This document shows, one piece after another, positions 56,410 through 64,000 of a stretch of 64,000 nt of DNA. This DNA is from Hibiscus mutabilis. Taxonomy: Eukaryota; Streptophyta; Magnoliopsida; Malvales; Malvaceae. Position numbers and translations under genes: made by a program. The DNA lies in contig CM033725.1 of NCBI GenBank assembly GCA_019671005.1, positions 34,742,678 through 34,806,677 on the forward strand, written 5' to 3'. How positions within the stretch are numbered: the first letter of the stretch is position 1; each line of letters starts with the position of its first letter. The notes below the pieces were generated by a model, which saw only the letters and a program-made list of their open reading frames with translations, did not search any database and had not been told where the DNA came from.

Positions 56410-56545
56410 CTTTCAGAGCAAGTGGTTAAAAGCTCTTAGTTAACACATTTCCCTCCCTTAAGTTGTGAGTTCGAGACCTATTAGAAGTAAATTTTTCTTC
56501 TCCCTTCCCTAAGCAAAAATTGTTAAAAAAAAATCTGAAATAAAT
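56410..56545 (+). repeat. tRNA-derived SINE-like copy 1
   Basis: GTGGTTAAAAGCTC (A-box-like) and GTGAGTTCGAGACC (B-box-like) are spaced as in tRNA-derived SINEs, followed by AAAAATTGTTAAAAAAAAA. A related copy lies inverted at about 60585-60690, sharing layout and the AAAATTGTT tail. Confidence 0.5.
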
Positions 56546-57477
56546 AATTTTCCAAGTTAAGAAATACGGACCAAATACAAAAATTCTCAGCATTTTATAA
56601 AGTAAAATTAAACAATTTTTTTTCCAGTATGAATTGTTTATTATTTTTTCTTCCTTATATTCTGCAATTTCATGTTTCCAAATTCTCACCTCAGATGGCC
56701 ACTACTGAAACAACTTATTTGGCAACTTAGAATTGTTTTTAGTGCTTTTTTTCTTTTCTAAATTTTCGAAATTTCCCGTTCTTTTTTTTTTCTTCGAAAT
56801 CTCACATTTGTGTTCCTACAAATGAAATCGTAGAATTTGAAACTCAAGTCTAAATTCCCATATCCTGTATAACATAATTCATATAATGAACTTAATTTAA
56901 GTAGTTTATACGATCATATTTGATTGTGTTTTATAAAGCAGCATTAATACTTTTTTAAAGTTTAACTCTTTATAATTTATGATTTCTTTCTCTGTTCATG
57001 ATTATAGTCCATCGTTGCAATATTCAAATGAATCCAAAAAATACAATTATATCTTCTTTCCTTTTTTAATATTTGAGGTATCTAATAAAATTTGAGTTTT
57101 AATCCAGATTTTTATTTAGAAATTCATACTGTTACAATTTAAAAATAATATCGTTGAAGCTTTAAGCACATGTATTTTTTTGTCAAAAAATTAAAAAAAT
57201 ACGAACATATACTACCATGTAAACACAGCAACAAAAAGGCAAAAATGTTTTCGAACATATAGGACTAGCCGACTAGGTAGCTACTAGGTTTACGTGTTGA
57301 ATTTGAATGGGAGTCGGAATGTCATAAAAACATGTGCTGGTGTTTTTAGAGAAAAGGATGGGTCCATGAAACCTTCAATACGTAGATATTAGTATTACAC
57401 AAATCCACACCTCACTTTTTAGTTCTTACACTTGGTGTCTCTCCCGTTCAGTTCTCGACCTAAAAATCGCTGTCTGA
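56546..57477. other. Upstream region of the HD-Zip gene
   Basis: AT-rich promoter and 5' leader region of the HD-Zip gene. A short leader with a CT-rich phrase (57438-57452) precedes the first ATG at 57478, which has an in-frame stop just before it. No other gene seen. Confidence 0.45.
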
Positions 57478-58786
57478 ATGACTGAATCCCCAACACTGTC
57501 TTCTTATAATCTCCAAAGAATCTCACAATTCATATATGATTTTCAGGCTGCTATCACTGAAATGGCTTTCCCTCATCACGCTTTCATGTTCGAAGATCAG
57601 CACAATAATCATCTCCCTTCCCCTTCCTGTCCTCCACAACTCTTTAATGGTATCATCTTTCTCTCTCCCGATCTGTCTATATATATTCTTTGTTTAATGG
57701 GTGGTTTTTGTTCGATTCTAGGTGGTGGTGCATCATTTATGATGAAGAGATCAATGTCTTTCTCAGGCGTTGACAAGTCTGAGGAAGTACATATGGTCGA
57801 TGAATTGTCTGATGATGGATCGCATCTAGGCGAGAAGAAGATGAGGCTTAACTTGGAACAAGTGAAGGCACTGGAGAAGAGTTTTGAGTTGGGTAACAAG
57901 CTTGAACCCGACAGAAAACTGGAGCTGGCTAAGGCATTAGGGTTGAAACCAAGGCAGGTAGCCATCTGGTTCCAGAACAGGAGGGCCAGGTGGAAGACCA
58001 AGCAATTGGAGAAGGACTATGATGTTTTGAAGAAACAGTTTGATGCACTCAAAGCTGACACTGATGCCCTTCAAGCTCAAAACGAAAAACTTACTGCAGA
58101 GGTAACGCTTTCTCGTCAGTTTTTAACTAGCTGGTTTGCATAAGCTGTTCTGATAAAAAAAAAAGAAAAAGAAAACTTCTGGCTTCTACAATTCCTTTGA
58201 TTTCTAGAAATTATTGAAGTTAAAACAAGGCTGATTTATGAAAATTTAATCTGATTCATGAAAATTAATTACTGGTACCCTAGTCTATTTACTCCAAAAT
58301 ATAGGTTAAAAATGTTCTCATGTCAATCCTGACAGCTCATTGATTCTATTTGTCTAAGTTCTTGATCCAACATTAAAAAAAAGTTGTTCACAGTCATCAT
58401 ATTTTAATGATTCGGTTAGATTAGTTGATCATAAATGTGTAGTGTCAGAGTGCCAGTGTCAGAAGAAGATAGTTGGAAATTGTTTATTTCTTTTCTTAAT
58501 AAATCGGATGCATGAATGAGATTTGGTGTAATTCTTTGGCATTTCTCATTAATCTTGACACATTTGTTACTTGTTTGGGGTTTGAATTATATTGCTGTAG
58601 TTATTGTATTTGAGAACCAAAGACTCAATGAGGCCAACAAGCATGGTTCAACTTCTCCAAGGCACGAACCTCCCATGCACTAAACTTGACCAAGTGATTC
58701 AAGAAGAGAGGTTTTGTCATATGTTCAATGAAGTTGATGAGCAGCAGGGTTTTTGGCCCTGGGGTGAGCAGCAAAATACCCATTGA
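57478..58786 (+). CDS. HD-Zip class I homeodomain-leucine zipper factor, ATHB20/HAT7-like, three exons
   Basis: Nuclear transcription factor; class I members bind CAATNATTG dimers. Exons: 57478-57649, 57722-58101, 58601-58786. Exon 1 includes MAFPHHAFMF and PSCPPQLFNG; the splice restores NGGGASFMMKRSMSFSG. Exon 2 has the conserved acidic LSDDGSHLGEKK, the homeodomain (third helix KPRQVAIWFQNRRARWKTKQ) and the leucine zipper starting LEKDYDVLKKQFDALK. Exon 3 joins in phase 0 (LLYLRTKDSMRPTSMVQLLQ) and ends FNEVDEQQGFWPWGEQQNTH, the conserved C-terminal FWPW activation motif. The start is either 57478 (first ATG) or in-frame 57562, where family homology begins. The product is about 217 residues from 57562, shorter than the roughly 290 expected: the Ser/Asn-rich region after the zipper is missing. 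Confidence 0.88.
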
Positions 58787-59567
58787 ATTAACATCAGTTT
58801 GATCCATCATTAATTTCTTGTCAACTTCAAATTAAGACATTTGATTAAAGCATCAAGAAGATTTTTGGGAATGTTCACGTAGTCAACTTCAGATTATTTG
58901 TTTTGGTTTTGTTGGTTGGTGTATAGAAAATAAGTGGCCATCAAATAAAAATGCATTTTTTTTTTGATTTGATTAATTCAACATCATTATGGAGGATTTG
59001 CGAGTTGGCTCTGGAATTTACAATTTTCTTAAAACCCCTACTTAGTGAAAACATTGTGATATATTTATATGTGCCATTGAGTGGGTTTTCCAAGCTCTGG
59101 AATGTCAGCTTTTTAGTTATTCAACCAAAAATAATGTAATTTTATTTGTAATCCACCTGCATACAAAAATATTATACAGTTAATTTATGTGTGCACCCTA
59201 ATTTTTTTTGAATCCGCCATTACATTTACAAAGGCATCGATTAACCATTTCTCTTTGGGAAGGTTATCCGATCCATGAACACTTTTACCTAATAAAAGTA
59301 AATCTTATTCAGTGTGGCAATAAAATCCCAACAAATTATCTGTCAAATGTCATGTAAGGTCCCATGCAATGTTCCATGAATATGTGACGCATCAGATTGA
59401 AGGTCCAATTTTTAGCGTTTTCTAAGAAAGAGAACATACATCTTGGATTCCCCAATCAGTGTGTGCCGTACATTGACAGATAGCGCGAGGCGCACGTGTC
59501 CTGTTCAGCAATCATTGGTTACGTTAATAGGTACTTTTGTAAATATATATATATATACACACACTAA
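58787..59567. other. HD-Zip 3' flank and spacer
   Basis: Contains the probable 3' UTR of the HD-Zip gene and AT-rich spacer with an AT microsatellite near 59541-59560. No other gene recognised. Confidence 0.5.
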
Positions 59568-59939
59568 GGCCTGTTTTTGATTGTTTTTCAAACTAATTTT
59601 TAGTTTTAAAAAGCTGGTTTGAGTCTAAAAATAATAAAAAACAGTAGCTTTTGAGGCCAAAACTGATTTTAATATAGTTTGAAAAGTACTTTTCAAAAGT
59701 TAAAAAATTTAATTTAACTTTTTTAAAAGTATTTTTAAGTAAAATTACTCATATATCCTCGTTTATATCATCAATTCTTTTATATTTTCAAAAAGAATGT
59801 TCAAAATACACATTTTATCTACTTAAAAGCACTTTTTGACAACAATACCAAACACTCCTATTTTAAACCAAACAATTCAAAAGCACATTTTAAAATCACT
59901 TTCGCACCGCATTTTTCAAAAACAATGTCAAACTAGCCC
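59568..59939. mobile_element. MITE of about 372 bp (PIF/Harbinger-like)
   Basis: The ends GGCCTGTTTTTGATTGTTTT and (minus) GGGCTAGTTTGACATTGTTT are imperfect inverted relatives; flanks are TAA at 59565-59567 and TAA at 59940-59942. The interior is AT-rich, with inverted AAGTACTTTTCAAA-type sequence. No coding. Confidence 0.65.
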
Positions 59940-60044
59940 TAATGCACACAACAATTACTGATTGTATGTTTTTTCAATATATAACTAAATATAATACGAA
60001 AATATATTGTTTTAAATATATTAAAAACAATATATTAATAAACA

Positions 60045-60180
60045 TATTCATAATCATATTTTGATACCCATTTCGAATTTAGATATGAGTAGGCAATAGG
60101 CATACTCTTATCAGTATTCATAATCATATTTTGATACCCATTTCGAATTTAGGTATGGGTAGGCAACCTCTGATCAGTAT
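60045..60180. repeat. 70-bp direct duplication
   Basis: ATTCATAATCATATTTTGAT begins at 60046 and again at 60116, continuing with ACCCATTTCGAATTTAG and TAGGCAA in both units. Two tandem units with a few differences. Confidence 0.85.
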
Positions 60181-60584
60181 CAGAACAAATTTTGGCTTCT
60201 GATACATGATCAGCAAATGTGGAGTTAGCATATTTATCGCATCTTTTGGGCTAATCAAGTCAGTAATGAAACTTAACAAAATTTCCTTCATTGTTATGCT
60301 TAGTTAGGCTTTATTTTTTATTTTTAATAGGCGAAGAAGGGAGTTGTTCGAGATCGAACTAAAAAATGTCAATCGAGACTAAAAAAATATTTTTTTTTTC
60401 GCTGCACCATAGATTTAATCGACACTTCATTTAGTTTTATAATCGTTATTGTTCTAGTTCTTTTTAGTGCAAGTGAGGTCACAATTTTGAACAATGTTTT
60501 TAAATACTACACCGGAAGTTGAACCAATCACTTTCAGTTCCTGGTTTAATTAGTTGAGTTGCAGTTTAATGTTTTTTTAAACAA

Positions 60585-60690
60585 TTTTTTTTAAAGAAGG
60601 ATGAAAGAGAATTTTGTTCTTACTGAATTTTGACCTCACAACCTAAAAAAAAAGAGAATATCAACTAAAAACTTTAACTACGTACTCTAA
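60585..60690 (-). repeat. tRNA-derived SINE-like copy 2
   Basis: Minus strand reads GAGTACGTAGTTAAAG, then GGTTGTGAGGTCAAAATTC, then AAAAAATTG: the same layout as 56410-56545 but more decayed. Confidence 0.4.
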
Positions 60691-61724
60691 AAATTGTTGA
60701 CAATTGCAGTTTAATGTTAAAAGTAATATAAAAGTAAATTTGTATCACTTTTGGAATGTTTGTGTTATTCGGGGAATATACGAATTATCTGCGAATATAT
60801 AGCCTTGCATAATAGCACCGGCCTATTTGCATTTGATTTCGATCCATTGATGTTGCACATGTGCGTTTAGCACTTGAATATATATATATATTTTTTTTTG
60901 AATGACAGCACTTAAATATTTAGTACATTATATATATATATATATTTTGTGGATAGATGAATATCTTTCTGTGTAGCAAATCTTTATTGTGTTATGAATA
61001 CGTTGCTTTGCTTTACTGACTATTTATGTTTAATCTCTGCTGAGACATATATTACGTTCTAATTACTTCGTATCTGAAACATGGTAGCCTAGAATTTTAT
61101 TATTATACGCTTATATTTCAGTTATAATTTTGCCTTGAATGATAATGTCATATTTATGCCCAACCTTCGTACTTGTATGTTGTTATATTTTGACTTAAAT
61201 TATAATTGGTAATTAAGTTGAGTTTTTTTGTAATTCTAGTGGTTGAAGATTCTTGGTAATTAAGATTGTAATTTAACGAGTAAATATCTATTTTAGGTAT
61301 GAAATATTATTGAATAAAGTTTATTGAAGACCAAGTATTTGAGTCTATATATATACTAAGTTTAACCTTTTGAATTATGAGATAATGAGAGAATGAGATA
61401 GAGAGGGAATTATTCTTGAGAGATGTAACCACGTTTAGGTTCTCTACAACTATTGTAATTACGTTGTAGAGATGTGTACTGTAGGGATATTGGGAAGAGT
61501 GTTTAGGTTCTACCGGGTCATGGGATTTGTACACCGGATTTTGGGATTACATGGGTTATCATGTATTTGTACTCTTCGTGTTCTCTACGTTGATAGTGGA
61601 TTGTTCGTTTCTCTTATCCGTGAAGGTAGGTTATGCTGAACCACGTTAAATCTTGTCTCTTGTGCATGTCTTGGTCTATGTTGTTATCGTTTTGGTTATT
61701 TTGCCGCATACCAAATTCCTTACA
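60691..61724 (+). repeat. AT-rich spacer ending in a Copia 5' LTR edge
   Basis: AT microsatellites occur near 60880-60945. The last few hundred bases look like the R-U5 part of an LTR and end TTCCTTACA at 61724, followed by a PBS TGGCATCAGAGC at 61728-61739. The LTR start could not be found. Confidence 0.5.
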
Positions 61725-61727
61725 ATT

Positions 61728-61739
61728 TGGCATCAGAGC
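61728..61739 (+). promoter_or_regulatory. Primer-binding site, variant of initiator tRNA-Met type
   Basis: TGGCATCAGAGC differs from the standard TGGTATCAGAGC by one base; it sits three bases after the LTR edge at 61724. Confidence 0.8.
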
Positions 61740-61759
61740 TTTTTAGGTTACTCAAGATA

Positions 61760-63473
61760 ATGACGACAGTGAAGTATGAAATTCGGTTGCTGGATTGCAA
61801 CGTCATGTTTTCGCTATGGCATGTGAAGGTTCGAGATATTCTTATTTAGATGGATTTAGATGTGCATTGGATGGGTTTGATAATATGCCGAAAGAATGGT
61901 CGGATACAGAGAAGCGCCACAAGGATAGGAAATTTGCTTCCCAAATCTGTTTGCACTTATCAAACAAAATTTTGCAAGATGTTCACAAAGAGAAGACAAT
62001 TGTCGACTTATGGGCAAAATTGGAACAAATTTGCATGAAGAAAACTTTGACCAACAAGTTGCTCATGAAGTAGCGCCTATATTCCCACAAGTTAGCAGAA
62101 GGTTCTTGACGACCACCTAACCGATTTCAAGGTGATCGTCTCAAATTTGGAAACGATGGAGGTAAAGTACAATGAAGAAGACCTATGTTTGATTTTCTTT
62201 GCTCACTGCCCACTTCATATTCATCTATTAGAAGCACCCTCCTACACAACTGTGATACCCTTACTCTTAAAGAGGTATATGATCATCGGAATTCGCATGA
62301 TCAGATGCAACATCTTACTGGCTTTGAGTTCCATGCAGAGGTTCTCGTAGTGCATGGATCGACTAGTTTAGACCGAGAAAGAAAAGGCGATCATAATTTT
62401 GGCGGTCAAAATAAGAGCAAATCTAAGTCGTCAAATCGAGGTAAAACATGTTATTTCTGCAAAAAGAAATGTCACATTAAATCTGAGTTTTACAGATTAC
62501 AAAATAAGATAAAGAGAGAATCTGAAAAATAGAATTCCAGTGAAGATGAAACTAATATTGTAGAGGAGTACGATGACGGAGAACATTTAGTTGCTTCCGG
62601 CGAAGACTCTATAGCAAGCGAGGAGTGGATTCTTGACTCTGGTAGTTATTTTCATATGAGTCCAAATCGAGACTAGTTTGCAGCGTATAAACTTGTGTTT
62701 AAAGTGCTGTTTTTTGGGGAAATAATGTCTATTGTAAAGTCGCAGGTATTGGTACAATCAAGATAAGATGTTTGATGGGATTGTTTGGACACTTGGTAAT
62801 GTGAGGCATGTTCTAGATTTGAGAAGAAATATGTTTCGTTAGGTACTATGGATTCAAAAGAGTACAAATACTTCAATGAAGGTGGAGCTATGGAAATTTG
62901 CAAGGGCTATCTTGTTGTGATGAAAGGGTATAAAAGGGTAGGTAATTTTTATGTTCTGCAAGGTTCAACTATTTTAGGTGAAGCATCCATTGTTTCCTCC
63001 TACGTGTCAAATGACGATGTTACTGGTGAAGGCGTCTTGACTAAATCAAGTAAAAGAGGATTTTGTGTTAAACTTGACAACCGTGGGCATAACAGTTTTG
63101 GTAGGTAGAAAATAGTTCAATTTTGTGGGCAAAACGAATTTGAAAAGAAGAATAAAGTTGAATTCCGTCAACATAACAGATTTGAGAAGCTTAAGAGAGT
63201 TCGATTTACTATAAGGATAAAAAATGAGAAAGATAGTTTGCCATTGATGATCGGGGTTGTTTTATGCATGATACTGCTCGTAGAGATATAGTTGTGATCA
63301 ATGTTGGAACTAATGTTGATCTTACCAATGTGAAGATTAAATTACCTTGTACATCCAAGCTTGGGCAAGGCTTTGATTCGATCAACGTTCATTGTTGAAG
63401 ACTACCCCTTGAAGGAGTTTCGTGGAAGATGTGGAGATATTGTTCGACAAGAATTTGTCTCAAGGTGGAGATT
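61760..63473 (+). pseudogene. Degenerate Copia gag-protease with integrase head, RT missing
   Basis: Starts MTTVKYEIRLLDCNVMFSLW, then after a frameshift KFASQICLHLSNKILQDVHK and EKTIVDLWAKLEQICM (UBN2 capsid), FDFLCSLPTSYSSIRSTL, a damaged zinc knuckle CYFCKKKCHIKSEF (last Cys lost), protease tract EEWILDSGSYFHMSPN near 62630, VRHVLDLRRNMF, and a pre-integrase tract (STILGEASIVSS, 62960). RT and RNase H are absent. It ends with a polypurine-like CAAGGTGGAGATT at 63461-63473 just before an LTR. Stops and frameshifts occur throughout. Confidence 0.82.
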
Positions 63474-63830
63474 TGTTAGAGTTGTGATCCAAATTCTTTT
63501 AGGATTTGGTTTAAAGTTAGAATCCTAATTTTAGTAGATCTTGTTTACTTTACATTAATTAAAGGTAGGAAGCTCAATTTGAGTAGAATTTGTTTCTATG
63601 CAAGTTTCCTCTGTAAATAAGAAATTTATCCCTATAAATAGATACTAGAGATTAGGGGTTTATAAAGAACATTTGAAATCAATTATAATATCTTTCTCCA
63701 TTATAATGAAAGTTCTCATCCTCTGCCCGTGATTTTTCCCTTTGGGTTTTCCACGTAAATTCTTGGTGATATTTTTTTTCTGCATTTTCTTTTTTGCTTA
63801 TCTCGTCATTATCGTCACGATAGTATAACA
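63474..63830 (+). repeat. Copia LTR of 357 bp
   Basis: TGTTAGAGTTGTG to ATAACA; contains CTATAAATAGATAC (TATA region, about 63632-63645) and is preceded by a polypurine tract and followed two bases later by a PBS-like TGGTATAAGAGC (63833-63844). It therefore looks like both a 3' LTR of the preceding remnant and a 5' LTR of another element. The sequence at 61240-61724 is not similar to it. Confidence 0.8.
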
Positions 63831-64000
63831 AATGGTATAAGAGCTATGGTTCGAGCTACATGTTTTTGAAGGAATTTTTGTTGTGGATTTTGTGGAGCGA
63901 TGTTGGAGACATGCAAGAGGAGTATTACTGAAACGAGTTTCAATTGTAGTGGGTAATTTTCAATTAATCTAATAGCGGTTCAACAAATATTTAGCTTATG
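63831..64000 (+). mobile_element. Start of a further Copia element interior, cut by the window edge
   Basis: Begins with TGGTATAAGAGC (63833-63844), a one-base variant of the initiator tRNA-Met primer site; no coding start is resolved before the end of the window. Confidence 0.5.

Overview
This is a plant nuclear window, AT-rich and dominated by transposable elements. The HD-Zip gene, the intron-bearing ribosomal protein gene and the layered LTR retrotransposons all point to a eudicot. The Tat-type element proteins, including an extra open region upstream of gag that resembles DUF7745/plant-mobile-domain proteins I associate with cotton annotation, make a Malvales (cotton-like) genome my best guess, but this is inference. 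Three host genes are visible: a three-exon 40S ribosomal protein S9 gene (1799-3462, +) with a classic ribosomal-protein promoter; an intronless glutaredoxin-domain gene with an N-myristoylation start (5559-6728, -); and an HD-Zip I homeobox gene of the ATHB20/HAT7 type (57478-58786, +) whose C-terminal half looks shortened.

From about 7.3 to 27 kb lie layered repeats: a MULE-like element with long inverted ends (7318-11923) that may carry captured exons, contains a foldback and was invaded by an LTR; a 5'-truncated dead LINE (about 13005-15710); a non-autonomous gag-only Copia element with both LTRs, a PBS and a perfect 5-bp target duplication (15971-20267); and fragments of several LTRs (20.9-24.1 kb).

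From 26.9 to 54.4 kb there are two head-to-tail copies, both on the minus strand, of one large Ty3/Gypsy element of the Tat/Ogre group (element A, 26914-39022; element B, 39123-54397). They are separated by exactly 100 N, so the sequence is a scaffold join of two contigs, each ending inside a copy. In sense order the family reads: 5' LTR, a primer site resembling the tRNA-Arg type reported for Ogre, broken ORF1, gag-protease with a G-patch-like segment, RT-RNase H, a second (archaeal-type) RNase H, integrase, a 3' UTR with tandem arrays, polypurine tract, 3' LTR. A keeps long frames. B is riddled with small changes concentrated at CAG/CTG sites, which looks more like a methylation-linked base-calling problem than normal decay.

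From 54.4 to 64 kb there are MITEs, SINE-like tRNA-derived repeats, the HD-Zip gene, and a degenerate plus-strand Copia element that runs into an LTR of apparently another family at the window end. Apart from the three genes I see no other host gene. All boundaries and family names come from reading the sequence; no database search was run.
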